64,000 nucleotides of DNA from Phoebastria nigripes (lineage: Eukaryota; Chordata; Aves; Procellariiformes; Diomedeidae): the NCBI GenBank assembly GCA_035582835.1, contig JAYKAV010001831.1, positions 1,185,253-1,249,252 on the forward strand, in the 5' to 3' direction. A program made the translations under genes and the position numbers. This document shows positions 50,261-61,440 of this stretch, one piece after another. The number at the start of each line of letters is the position of its first letter. The stretch's first letter is position 1. The notes beneath the pieces were generated by a model. It was not told the DNA's origin, ran no database searches, and saw only the letters and a list, made by a program, of their open reading frames with translations.

Positions 50261-51929
50261 AGCTGTGTGATTCCAGATGGATATTCCACCGGATGGGAGA
50301 AAAATCCACTATCCATGCATAAACACTAAATGAAAACAGTAAAAGGTAAGGCTATAGATGTGCAGAACTTTCCAAACCTCCTTAACAGATGGGTTCACTG
50401 TCTTGATCTTGTGACTTGCCATGACAATCGTCAAAGATGTTTTGGGTCAGATGCAGAATGCACATTTTGATATCTTTACATTTTCTGTGAAAGACAATGC
50501 TTGCTCTCCAGTACCTTCTGGTTGGCCATGGATAGACAGTAATGCAGACATAAGCCAGATGCTCTGCTTTACCTGTCAGATGCAGAGGAACCTACTTCAG
50601 CAATTTGCCAAGTAGATTTCCATTGTTTCATATGGTTAACAGCAACTGGGAAAAAAAAAATCATAATTCAGATATACAAAATGGACTCAGATTTCCATTC
50701 ATGTCATATCTGCTAGGTGGCTGATAATTCCATTTCTGTGCTTTTTCCCCTCTACTGTTGTATCTTATAAATGTACCTCCTCAAGTATTTTTATAAATAC
50801 AACTATGGGGATGGGGATGGGGGCGGGAATCCTCCTAAATTTCCCTTTTTCACTTAAGAACTTCTCACTCGAAAACGTGCAGTAAATTGTTCAATACACA
50901 AAAACTAATGAAAAAAGTAATCCCCCATCAATTGTCTGTCTTTCCAGTTTGCTGCCAATTCCTCTCATACTTTGTTTAATTTTTGTTAAATTATCTTGTT
51001 CTTTGAAGCCAAGACTACACCTTCATATATATATATACAGAGCACCATTAGGAAACTACTGTAAAAGAAGCTAAACATGGGTGAGCAACCACATATCTAT
51101 AAATGCATTGGCTAAATGTTCAGTTTAATGGGGATCTTCATTTATAGCAACTGTTAGGTACATTCCTCTCTAGATCAGAAGAAAAAGGATATGGGAAATG
51201 AAGACTTCTGGATTTCAATTTTTCCTTTCACTCATCATTCTTCTTCTATCAAATGCCAGCTTTGTGGCATTTTCTTAGAGCAAATTTTCCTTCTTTAAAC
51301 AAAAAGCACAAACACAATATGTAGCAGTGATTTAATCCATGTTTAAAACAAGGTATGTACATAAGTGCCACAGTCACTCTTGATAGAAGAATGTTCCTAT
51401 GTGTGAAAACAAAACATAGGCAGGCTTTTTTAAAAAAGCATATCGTGAGATACCACCTGCAGTCACTCATAAGCCAGATTATCTGGGCTTGCTTCTTAAG
51501 GATGCTGCTAGATAGACCTAATTGGAATGAAAGAAAGGGAAGGATTTAACGCGCTCAAGAATCTTTGAACTCTGTTCATTATTTGAAAAGGCTTGTTTCA
51601 GGGTAAAAGCAACAGAAGTATCCAAAGGAACTTCTCTCTTTGTAGGAAAATTGATAGATTTCAAAGACACCTTTTATTACTTTTAGATTTGACACAGGTA
51701 GTCATTGTTTTTATTTTTTATAAAAAAAAAAAAAAGCATTTCATTAAAAATAAGAAATAACTGAGCATTCAACAATCCTTTTAATGTTATGGCACTCTAA
51801 GCTGTTTCTGTAGAAAAGACAAATAGAAACAGCATAAACACAGCTATTTTCAACAAGATATTCAGACCAGATCTTTCAGAAATGTTGAAAACTTTCTGAG
51901 TGGCAGTCCTACCTTTAAGTGTATTGACT
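50261..51929. other. AT-rich sequence, no gene recognised
   Basis: No recognised gene. A short TA tract lies at 51024-51038 and an A-run near 51722. Open frames are at most 73 codons. Confidence 0.5.
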
Positions 51930-52168
51930 GCACCCCAAGCTCAGGGTTATTCACAGATTTGCTCAGGGTGCACTTTCCCTCCTCCTCCAGGTCATTGATA
52001 AAGGTATTAAAGTGGATAGGTGCTCGAATAGACTCCTGAGGCACTCCACTGTGGCTGGCCTCCAGGGAGAGTAGAAACTGTTAACCAGTGCCCTGGAGCC
52101 TGATGAACCAGTCAGTTATTCACACATCAAGTAGTCCACCTGTGTGAACGCAAGTTTTATGAGAAGTC
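51930..52168 (-). mobile_element. Old, diverged CR1 LINE fragment (reverse-transcriptase region)
   Basis: Minus-strand translation of 51862-52044 reads PQESIRAPIHFNTFINDLEE followed by GKCTLSKSVNNPEL. It aligns with the CR1 palm region seen intact at 33290 ([19 protein letters not shown] ... [13 protein letters not shown]). The catalytic FADD is replaced by SVNN, so the enzyme is dead here. Similarity continues to about 52168 in the upstream part of the same domain and then fades. The 3' tail is absent. Much higher divergence than the copy at 32287 implies an older insertion. Confidence 0.8.
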
Positions 52169-53162
52169 ACAATAAAACAAGGTGACTTCTGAAGCAACCA
52201 AAAAGACATGTATATTAAGCAGGCAGGTTAATATAAGGAGCTTGGACTGAATTACAAACAATTCCTAACTCCCATCTCCATTAAAAGGCATGTCCTTGTC
52301 TTCATTTATTCTCACAGTTCAGCAATTTTGAGCAATATTCTGCATTGTAAAGGAGTATGTATACATGTGTATACATATTATATACAACATATAATGCAAT
52401 AAATATTTTTTTATATATATATATATGTATATATATATGTAAAATCATCTGTCTTTCATTCACTTCCAAAGCTTGGCTTTGACTTTTGCTTCTATCAGAA
52501 ATCCCCTTCCCTACATGTCTTTCACTATGATCCCAACCTCTGTCCTGGAAGTCTTTCCCTTTTCCTTCCCCTAGGTGTACCCAGGGAGATGTGATTAATC
52601 ACTTTATTTTGCAGTAAATAGACACTTAACAGTTTTTTATAATATCTTGATGCAAATAATGGCAAAAGTCCTAGTATAAGTACTGTGACAAATTCCAGGT
52701 GACATGTGCCTAGGCTTGGATCTGTGTTTGGAAGATGAAGGTAATGTTAATGAAGGCAAGTTAAATGTTCTGTTTGCTAGCTGAGCTTAAATTTTGGATT
52801 TAGAAAGACTGCTGCTAGGCCTAACTTGGTGGTTTAGTCAGTATTTAGCTTCTGGTGTGTGTCAGAAAACAGGGGATGAACAGGTAATCCTTCCTATTCA
52901 TTATGAGTTTGTGCTGGTAAAAGAAAAGATGTTAACTAGTGAAAACTCCACAGCAAGGTACTGTTTCACTAGGCTGCAAGACTGACTCCAGGACTGTCTG
53001 AAAGCAAATGCAGTACCTGGCCAGTTACCTACTTTCTTGAGGATGAAATCCTGGGGAGAGCTTCTAATTGTCTTTCTCTCTCACTGTTCCCCCACACCAA
53101 GTATTTTAGGAGCACTAGAAGGGCGATCTCTCTCTAGGCAGGCTGGTGGCAAGAGAAAGTCT
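52169..53162. other. AT-rich sequence, no gene recognised
   Basis: No recognised gene. It contains a TA-rich microsatellite listed separately. A 63-codon frame at 52794-52985 has no motif. Confidence 0.5.
52411..52440. repeat. (TA)n microsatellite with TG interruptions
   Basis: Alternating TATATA broken by GTAT twice. It is part of a longer TA/CA-rich patch starting near 52357. Confidence 0.85.
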
Positions 53163-53219
53163 CTATTGCTTAATGAAATTCCTATTGCTCAATGAAATTC
53201 CTATTGCTCAATGAATACT
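53163..53219. repeat. 19-bp minisatellite, 3 copies
   Basis: The unit CTATTGCTCAATGAAATTC occurs three times in direct tandem. Copy 1 has one difference (CTTAATG) and copy 3 drifts at its last bases. It lies about 200 bp left of LTR copy B. No function is evident. Confidence 0.9.
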
Positions 53220-53413
53220 TGAAAAGAAGGTGAGACATTCTGGTCAGCTGCCTGACAAGTGGCTAACATCATGTACTCCACCTGGGAGGAAACCCAGCAG
53301 CAGCAAAGTTTCTGCTCTCCAGTATCTGTTCCTGTAAGGGGAAACTACTCTTGAAGCCATGTTCCCAGGTTTTGCTGAACAGCTCTCAAAGGTAAGGTAA
53401 AACCTTACACTAG

Positions 53414-53418
53414 ATCTG
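53414..53418. repeat. Target-site duplication, left copy (LTR B)
   Basis: ATCTG directly precedes the LTR and matches 53982-53986 exactly. Confidence 0.9.
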
Positions 53419-53547
53419 TGTCATGGTTTAACCCCAGCCAGCAACTAAGCACCACACAGCCACTCACTCACTCCCCCTGCCCCCTGGAATGGGGGAGAGA
53501 ATCGGAAGAGTAAAAGTGAGAAAACTCGTGGGTTGAGACAAAAACAG

Positions 53548-53553
53548 TTTAAT
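53548..53553 (-). terminator. LTR B polyadenylation signal (ATTAAA)
   Basis: TTTAAT on the plus strand reads ATTAAA on the minus strand, about 150 bp downstream of the TATA box. This is a plausible R-region polyadenylation signal of the LTR. The same place in copy A reads GTTAAA. Confidence 0.5.
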
Positions 53554-53558
53554 AATTG

Positions 53559-53600
53559 AAATAAAATAAAATAATAATAATAATAGTAATAATAATAAAA
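53559..53600. repeat. AAT/AAAT-rich microsatellite inside LTR B
   Basis: AAATAAAATAA followed by AATAATAAT units with one TAG interruption. It is absent from LTR copy A at the same place, so it arose after the two copies separated. Confidence 0.85.
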
Positions 53601-53701
53601 GAATATACAAAGGAAGTAATGTATGAGGCAATTGCTCACCACCCGCTGACTGATGACCAGCCCATCCCCAAGCAGCGGCCCCCTGGCCAGCTTTCCCCTA
53701 G

Positions 53702-53724
53702 TTTATATGCTGAGTGTGACGTCA
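53702..53724 (-). promoter_or_regulatory. LTR B core promoter: CRE plus TATA box
   Basis: Reading on the minus strand, TGACGTCA (53724-53717) lies 9 bp upstream of TATAAA (53707-53702). TGACGTCA is the full CREB/ATF palindrome, and its spacing to the TATA box is compact. Transcription would run leftward toward the minisatellite and the old CR1 fragment. Activity is inferred from motifs. Confidence 0.55.
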
Positions 53725-53981
53725 TATGGTATGGAATATCCCTTTGGCCAGTTTGGGTCATCTGCCCTGGCTGTGTCCCCTCCCAGCTTCTTGTGCATCT
53801 CCATCCTTCTCAGTTGGTAGAGCATGAGAAGCTGAAAAGTCCTTGATTTAGTGTAAGCACTACTTAGCAACAACTAAAACATCAGTGTGTTATCAACATT
53901 ATTCTCATACTAAATCCAAAACACAGCACTATACCAGCTACTAGGAAGAAAATTAACTCTATCCCAGCTGAAACCTGGACA

Positions 53982-53986
53982 ATCTG
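53982..53986. repeat. Target-site duplication, right copy (LTR B)
   Basis: ATCTG directly follows the LTR and matches 53414-53418 exactly. Confidence 0.9.
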
Positions 53987-54119
53987 GTATAATAATTATC
54001 GACAAAACCGGAAGATAACAGAATTAATTCCTAGTTCTGTGAATCTGATTTATTATTATTATTATATGATTAGCCAGAAAACTGTTTTCTAGCACAGTAC
54101 GCAGACCTCCTCAGAACAG
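53987..54119. other. AT-rich flank of LTR B
   Basis: Unremarkable AT-rich sequence with a short ATT repeat near 54051-54065. Confidence 0.4.
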
Positions 54120-54430
54120 CACACGCAACATGAGTCTCAGCTTGCTCTCACCTCACACTTTCTGACACTTAGGGTTACATCTCGGGGATGTGCAGCGCAG
54201 CACCCCAGCCTCTCTCCCACCTTGTGCCCCAGCTTTTGCAATGCAGCTCTTCCCATGTTTGGCTGAGAAGGTGCGTGAAGTATGCAGTACTTGGGGCATG
54301 GAGCAGGAGGTGGCCCCAGGTGAGGACATGCGGTGCTCAAGGGTACTTCCCCATGCGATCCCTGGCTTTCACCCTGAGCTGCAGTCACCAAAGTGGTATA
54401 TGACCACGGTGGTAAGGAAGTGCCCAAATT
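54120..54430. other. GC-rich block of unknown nature
   Basis: About 300 bp of GC-rich sequence between AT-rich flanks. The longest frame on the plus strand (54190-54627, 145 codons) starts inside it and runs into AT-rich sequence. A 96-codon minus-strand frame (54137-54427) is also open. No domain or repeat family is recognised. It is not part of the adjacent LTR, whose end and duplication are clear. Confidence 0.35.
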
Positions 54431-56999
54431 TTTTGCTGTTTGGTCTGCAACATTGTCTCAAGCACTGGAGAAAAACAAAATTAGATGGTTATGAGATGCT
54501 TCATTTCTTAAACATAGCTATGTTAAGTTTGGTTTTGCAGATTTTATTGTTCATGAATCAGAACTTGACAGTACTGTTGGTGATCTGCACAACAGGAAGA
54601 ACTTTGTGCTATATGGTTCCCTTGTGAGAAACCAAGGCGGGGTTTATGCCAGTAAATCGGGCTCAGCAGCCTGAAGGGTGAAGCACCAAAAGAAATCCCT
54701 GAAGAATGTTTTTCAAGAATCTCTCTTTCTATGGGTTGTGTTGGGCTTTTGAGTAATGTGAATGCCTTTCTTCTGTTGCAGAGCTGGATTTGTGGAGAAG
54801 TGTGTGCTTTTCTATTTCCACAGAAAGAGATCGTTAGCATCCTTTGTTTATTTTAAGTAGGTATACTGAAGAGATTAGAATTGGTTTTGAAACCTGCATA
54901 TCTCTAACTGACTTTTTAATGTCAATGCAATGTTATAACTAATCTACAAATGATAAAGGCAGTAAATTGTTTGTTTTTCTTGCCAAATGACTTGTTGATA
55001 AACATCTGTGATAAGACTTTAAAATATGAATGCCAAGGACTGAGACATTTCCTTTGGCTGGGCAAAAAGATCTTAAGAAATCTTGAAGAATAACATTGCT
55101 ATTCCTCACCATCAGTCACCAAGCACAAAAGTGATGCTTGTGAAAGAAAACAAAGCTATGTTTAAAGGACAAACTTAGATTGTGTAGTCACTATCACACA
55201 AACGCACACATATGCGTGCAGCATTACATAAAAGCTGTAGAGTAGAAGTATATTAATAATTGCAGGAAATAAAATCAAATGCTGGGTGGCAACAATAATG
55301 CAAGTTTTTTTCTCATTTGTTTTCTGAAGCTCTCTTTTGTTTGGGAAAAAGCAGGACCCCCTTCCCCCACCCCCAATCACAGTAGAGATCTCTCCATCTT
55401 GCCATCACCCGCAGTCCTGTGACATCTCACTGATGAATCTGCAGAGCTTTTTGCAAATGGGGGGAGATGCTATTGCTAGAACCCAAATCTCTCATGAAAG
55501 AAACTTTCCACACACTGAAGCTGCTAGGTGTGAGAAATCCATGGTGGAAAACTAATCACAGCTACATCAGAAATTGTATATAAAAAGCATTTTACAAAAA
55601 GAATATAAACCTTAGGTAATCTAATTTTGAACTGAAATCTGTATTCATGTACAGGGAAATTTAAATGATATAAATGCTCTTTTACAAACATACACACACA
55701 AAAAATAATCTTTTAATCTATTAGCTTTCCCTATTGCTAGAGAAGAGTGAATTTGATACATGACTTTAAGGAAGATCAGTGTAATGTCGAATCAAAACAG
55801 ACATAGCTAAGATTCCCTCTCCATTTCTTCTGTTTTCCTGTCTTATCTTTTGAGAAGTATGTTCATCTTCTAGGTTATTCATGATACCCAAAATGTAATT
55901 GAGGGATATTATGAATACACAACAAACTAAAACATATCAACTGTGCCTGTCTGCTTCATGGGCATCTGTTCATGAGTGTGTGTATACAGAAAAAAATGCT
56001 GGCATGTTAAGACTTGGTGCTACTTAATAAAATCAAGGGCATTTTCAGTTGGCTTGAGAGGAAACTGGTTCTAGTCCTCAGCAGAGCATATGCTGTGTAA
56101 ATAGGAAGAATTTGGCATTTTGAAGGATTTTGTGTATTGGTTCCCTTTGACCAGAGTGGGATTCTGCTTCTAACAGGATTGCTGGTAAGGTCTGTGTGCA
56201 AACAAACACGAGCTTTTTGAACTTTACAAATCTGGTATCTATTTATATTAACGCATAGGAAATTTTCTGAAGACATACTTCAGAAAATCAATTCCAACTG
56301 TTTCCTTTATAGAGATTTAAATATAAATAAAAACACACCAAAGAAGTTGCCGCTTCTATAAGCAAAGCAATACCCATACCTAATTGTGTCTTGTGTTTAA
56401 GAATAGGCAGCTGCTTTTCATAGTATTCTTCAGTACTATAGGGATAGGTAGTAGTATATAACAAGCATAACTTTCTAGCAGCAGCTTCAGTAGAACTGGT
56501 GGCATTTGCTCAATTAGACCTTAAGACCATATCTGTACTAGTTAGATAAAGAGTATCTAAGGACATCCCAGGAGCTGGAATGCAAATAGCCTGTGTTTCC
56601 AAACTCTTAGAGAGGTTCCCAATCCACTGTTGGCCTTGGCCAGCTGGCACTCTCCCAAACAAGATACAGGTTGAGCTACTCCAGGAACCACTCTAAATAT
56701 CTAAATATTGCCTTGTATGTGGTTATCTTACTTTAGTGAATAGAAGAGCTAGCTAACATAGACATGGGCTCTTCTGTGTCTACAATGTTCCTGCACAAAT
56801 GCAGGCTATGTTCTGCTTCAGTTTACAAGTGAATTGTTCTTAGAGCAATAAAAAATAAAAATTCTTTGAATGGAAAGCAAGTAATAAACTTTGCCAGTCT
56901 TGCCTCTGCTAAGTCTCTCTGTTCATTGACTGCAATTGGCATTATGGGCTACAGACCAGTCACAGTCACAGTGTGGTACTCCAGCAGACCACTGTGCTG

Positions 57000-57062
57000 G
57001 TTATCAAATGATAAATTTTGTTTATTTGTATCATTTGGTACTGTTATCAAAGGATAAATTTT
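57000..57062. repeat. Direct repeat of 20 bp, 43 bp apart
   Basis: GTTATCAAATGATAAATTTT at 57000-57019 recurs at 57043-57062 with one difference (AAGG for AATG). The first copy contains the palindrome TATCAAATGATA less one base pair. It may be a local duplication or paired GATA-like (TTATC/GATAA) sites. Confidence 0.7.
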
Positions 57063-59219
57063 AAGCAAGTAAATATCCAGATTAAAAATACATAGGATGA
57101 AAAACTATTAAGAAAGGAAGGACACATTAAATTGTTCCCTCTGCCTAAAAATATACAAAAAGCATCCAAGTTAGCAAGCTGTTGGCTATGCTGTGCGTGA
57201 GTTCCTTTGTCCCACGTTGCGACTAGGGACTCTGTCGAACAGTGTATTGGTCACTGTGACGAACAACCAAAATGGATGCCAAATTAATTACAAAGTCTAA
57301 TAGTTTACGCATTTCTGAATGGAGCGGAGAAACTTCATTCCAGACAGGTTCCCAGCTCTTTTTATGCATTTTAAATGAAACAGCTCAAAAGGCATGAGAA
57401 ACTTTGAAATGCAATGGCATTAGTGTTAGGACATATTTGCTGTGATTATGAGGATAAGCTACCTCTATGTCTCAGTACTGTGCAAAAGCTGTTTTGCTTG
57501 TCCAGTATGAAAAAGATTGCACTGCTGACTTCCAGCTTGCCTTGCTCTAATTTCCTGAGCTATGACGTGCTACTATCAGAATTGATATATAAATATATAC
57601 ATAGAAAACTGAAAATATGAAAATGTACATACGTACAAGTATTTTCTATTTACTCTGGCTTAACCTTTTGATCCATCTCACTAACCAAAATTCTGGTTTC
57701 TGTGAGTTTTCCCCATTAGGACATAAAATTGCAGTAGCTGGGTTTTTCTTTGATGAGATGCTTGTGTAGACACTCATTGCACGCTGGAGAAACAAAACAC
57801 AAAACTAAATAATACCCTCTTTTGAAGCAGCACTCTGCCCAAAAACCTCTTTTCATAAGTCTTCTTTAGAAGCATGTCCTACCTGGGGATGTGCCTAATG
57901 CTTTTCACCGCCTTCCTTATTTTCTCTACAGTATAGTTTGGACATGCAAGCCATCGCTGAACCATAACCAGTAGGAAATGGTGAACTTCCATGAGCTTTT
58001 GTTTTGGGCAACAGCATGTGCCTTTGTTTCCAAAAAGGGTGTAATTCATTAATTGACCAGATGAAAAGCTGTGCGAATGCACCTCTTTCTTTCCAGAGGT
58101 GCTTTGTGCAATCTGTAGCAGTATCATCTTGAGAGGGGAAAAAAAATGTAAACAAGAAACAATGAAACTTCATGTCACACTGTTCCTGTGGCTTTAGGTT
58201 AAGCTCCTGTGTGGGTTTTCTGCTGTCTGTTAAGGGTGCCATTTCTGCAGCNGGAGTGTGCCTCTGTCAAACACTGTAACACTCTAATACCTTGATCTAT
58301 TTGCATCTAATACCATTTTAGGCAGCCAACCTATATCTCAAGTAGACACATCTTGATTTGTGAGGAAACAATACTTGAACAATGCACTGTCAAGTGGTAA
58401 ATATTCAAATACTCTCCTTTTAGCATTGTCTTTAAGATATTTGGACAGACAATCTGCCAGCATATCTGATACTGATAAAAATTCACCAGTATAAAAAAAG
58501 TACACATTCTTCCAGAAATGACAATTGCCTACAAGAAGAGTCAGACTTGCTCTGGTTCACTGGAGGGAAAAAAAAAAGACGGAGAAACATCAAGCTTGTT
58601 AAGGTTTTTCTGTAAGAAACACTAAAAATGCTTTTGCTTTTGCCCTTGTTCCCTCTCTGGAATTGTGCACTGTTCATGTACACCACTGAGGAAAAATATG
58701 TTAACATAAAGAGGGCTGGTGAATCACAAAGGGGAATTCTTTATGTAGCTTGTTTCCGTATGAAAGTACCAACATTTGTGCATAAATGGCTTGCAGCATT
58801 TTTTATGAATTGGGCCCTAAGTGCTCATGATTGTCCTTGGTATTCAGTTTTCAGTCATTAGGTAGCGTTGAAACAACAGGAGGAAAAAAAGGAAACATTT
58901 TGTACCTGTGGTATTCACTTGGACAACACAGTTTTAGTAAAATAGCTACACTCTTTTTCCTTTCTGTTATAAATTATGCAGGGACAAAATGATGTGTGAA
59001 TCAATGAAAAGGCAAATAATATATTTCTGAAACATTAATAGTCAGTGCCATACTCCAGATGAGGGGGGAAAATTGTTACGCTGATTTTCCTATCTGATTT
59101 AAATTCACTTTCCCATCTTCACTAATCTGGCTGCTGCCTTGACAGAGTCAGATTGTGTATGGAAAAAGAGACAATGCTTCTCTCATCTCCAGGTTAATAG
59201 TGCTTTACTTTTCTTCCTA

Positions 59220-59220
<1 letters not shown>

Positions 59221-59251
<31 letters not shown>

Positions 59252-59273
59252 TTCTTTCTTTCCTTCTTTCTTC
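59221..59273. repeat. Pyrimidine (TC)n-rich microsatellite
   Basis: TCTCTC units pass into TTTC/TTCC units on the plus strand, about 50 bp of pure pyrimidine. Such mirror-like tracts can form triplex (H-DNA). Confidence 0.9.
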
Positions 59274-60449
59274 ACTCCTTGGTTTTTGTTGTGGGGTGGG
59301 ATTTTGGGGGGTTTTGGTTTTGGGTTTTTTTTAACACATTATCCAACCATCAGCTTTTTGAGTAGGGTTTATTCTGAATCCTTCTTTTCCATCCAGAAAG
59401 GAGAATATTAGCTGAAAACAAAAGCCTTTTTAAGATGCATTACAAGAGACTGGAGGGGGGGAATGAAGAACTCATGGTTTTGCTTCTTTTGAACTCTGTC
59501 AAGACCCTGAACCCAAAAAAATCTATGAAGTAGAAGGCTTTCATTTAACAAACAAGTAGTTGTGGTCATTCATATACTTAATAACNAGTATCTAAGCCTA
59601 AATGAGACTGGAAAATTTGGGGGTTTTGTGAATGTTAATTTCTATGAATTTTAACTTTTCCTGTGTTACTTCTAATTGTATAGTGCAAAGAGTCATAGAC
59701 TTTAGGTGGAAATGATGCATTTGATTGTCCTTCCATCTATGCCTTTCATCCCTCTTTTGATTTCCTTTCCTTTTTTTAATTTTCCTTTCTGCTTTACTAA
59801 AAGGAACATAGTGAAAGTAGAAATAAATCACGATAGTATTTCTAACTATAAGTGTTTGGTACCTCCTGCAAGCCTGTGGAACCATAGCAGTTAATGATCA
59901 AGTTAAACATTATCTTTAACATATTAAACTAACATCTTCAGGAAGAAATAGGTAGATCCATTTTGTTGTTACACCAGGACAAATTTGTCTCTAATGGAGA
60001 CAGTGGTTCCTACTGAATTGTTAATATTGCAATATGTAGAGTTTCTTTGGGGGACATGCATCCAAGTACTGATAATGTTAATCTGATCTTAACTCAGAAC
60101 ATGTGATGAGATCAGAGACAGCATCATTTACCTGTGTGTTTGTGTAACAGTCAACTCTGCTTGAGGTTTGTGCATTCAATAAACTGGTGTTAGTAGCCTC
60201 CCACAAGAAGAGGTGCTTTTGGAAGACTATGCTTACAAAAAGAGGTGCCTATAGTTAATGTTTTTTAGGTTGAAGGAAAAAAATTATGATGATAGCTATC
60301 ACTAGCAGATGTAAGCACTAAAATAATCTTAAACTTTAAGCAGTTATCTTCAATTTATATTTTATTCTAGATTGAGATTAATCCAGCATTTAAAGATTAC
60401 GTGTGTAATGATCCTTAGCTATAAACTTTCAAATTAATATCATAAGGAA

Positions 60450-61440
60450 TTGATTTCTGACTTGTTTCTAGTGGCAGAAGTCACAGATTGTCATATGTCT
60501 GTCCCTCAGCCTGTTGCCAGCCTGTCTAGTACTGAGAGTGAACCTGACTGGTAGGTAATGTAGCTGGCTTTGTAATCGAACTGAACAAAAGAAATCCTGT
60601 CCGACATCTATCCATCCTCCTAAGTGCGTGAGCACAAGGAGGATCTTTCAAGGCTTTTCTTTTTTTCTTTGCCTTCCTTTCTCTCTCAGTCCAGACAACT
60701 TACTAGCCGTCCATCAATAGGAGATTCTCCAGCAGGTTTGGGAGACAATCGTGTGTAAAATGAAACAATCAGCCTGATCTTCTGTGCTTCCAGGCCGGGT
60801 GTGATAGCAGGGCTTAGAGCAGGCGAGTGTTTCCTTGGTTATCTCAGGGAACTGTGTAGCATTGTACCCTCCGCCCTTCCATGTGGCATTACCAGCAGCC
60901 CCTGTTTGGAGCTGGGCTGAGAAACTGGCATTATTTAGCCTGATCTTGCTAACCAATCTGATCACTAAAGTGTTCTGAAACTCAGTGCCACGGGCTTCTG
61001 CTCTGAAATGGCTGCATAGTGGAAGGGGAGGAGGACGTGGTGGCAAGCAAATGACAGACACAACTGTAGATCAATGTGGTGATTGTATCAATTTCAGATT
61101 CTCTACTAACAATAGGTGTCTGATTGGACACCACTGACTTTATTGGGAAGTAGACGGGATATAATACACCTTCCAGTGCATTAGTTGTTTCTGCTGATTG
61201 GATGAAGGATAAATTTCACATGGAGGACAGTTTGAGTCCCATCATTCTCACAATTACATTGAACACCAGCTAAAAGTGTCCTGTTGCTGCTGCACTTTAC
61301 AGCAGCAAATTAGAAGGATTTTCCTAATGCATTTCCTCACCGTAGTCTGTGCAGCATCATTCTTCAATAAACTGAGATCTGGGTCAAAATGTCTCACTGT
61401 TCTTAATTTCAATAATTCCATTTAAAGGGTAATCACTTTC
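60450..61440. promoter_or_regulatory. Candidate conserved noncoding element
   Basis: About 1 kb of mixed, repeat-free sequence with CCAAT/ATTGG cores (GATTGGACACC near 61120, TGATTGGATGAAGG near 61196) and GCTAACCAATCTGATC near 60949. Around 61270-61430 there is a block containing a perfect hairpin and AATGCATTTC. A 115-codon minus-strand frame (60714-61061) lies in it and has no recognisable domain. The texture is that of a developmental enhancer, but no alignment was possible. Confidence 0.3.
61284..61308. repeat. Perfect 9-bp-stem hairpin
   Basis: TTGCTGCTG at 61284-61292 pairs perfectly with CAGCAGCAA at 61300-61308 across the 7-base loop CACTTTA. Pairing does not continue outward, so it is too short for a microRNA precursor. 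It could be a dimeric protein site. Confidence 0.75.

Larger units (their letters stand above)
53419..53981 (-). mobile_element. Solo LTR of an avian endogenous retrovirus (ERVL-like), copy B
   Basis: A 563-bp LTR in minus orientation. On the plus strand it starts TGTCATGGTTTAACCCCAGC and ends AACCTGGACA. A perfect 5-bp duplication, ATCTG, flanks it at 53414-53418 and 53982-53986. It is the same family as the LTR at 43585. On the minus strand the promoter looks better preserved than in copy A: a full CRE palindrome TGACGTCA at 53717-53724, TATAAA at 53702-53707, and an ATTAAA polyadenylation signal at 53548-53553. An AAT/AAAT-rich stretch (53559-53600) is a microsatellite that expanded just after the polyadenylation signal. 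No viral genes remain. Confidence 0.92.
54431..60449. other. AT-rich sequence, no gene recognised
   Basis: About 6 kb without a recognised gene. Open frames reach 115 codons (57895-58242, minus) with no motif. A TC-rich microsatellite and a short direct repeat are listed separately. The stretch 57190-57330 has a few CpGs and TAATTA cores and might be a small conserved element, but I do not call it. Ambiguous bases occur near 58252 and 59586. Confidence 0.5.

Noticed and set aside
57190..57330. Small stretch with CpGs and TAATTA cores, possible conserved element
   Set aside because: Too short and too weak to separate from chance without alignment.
60714..61061. 115-codon minus-strand frame
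   Set aside because: No domain; it lies in a block better explained as a noncoding element candidate.
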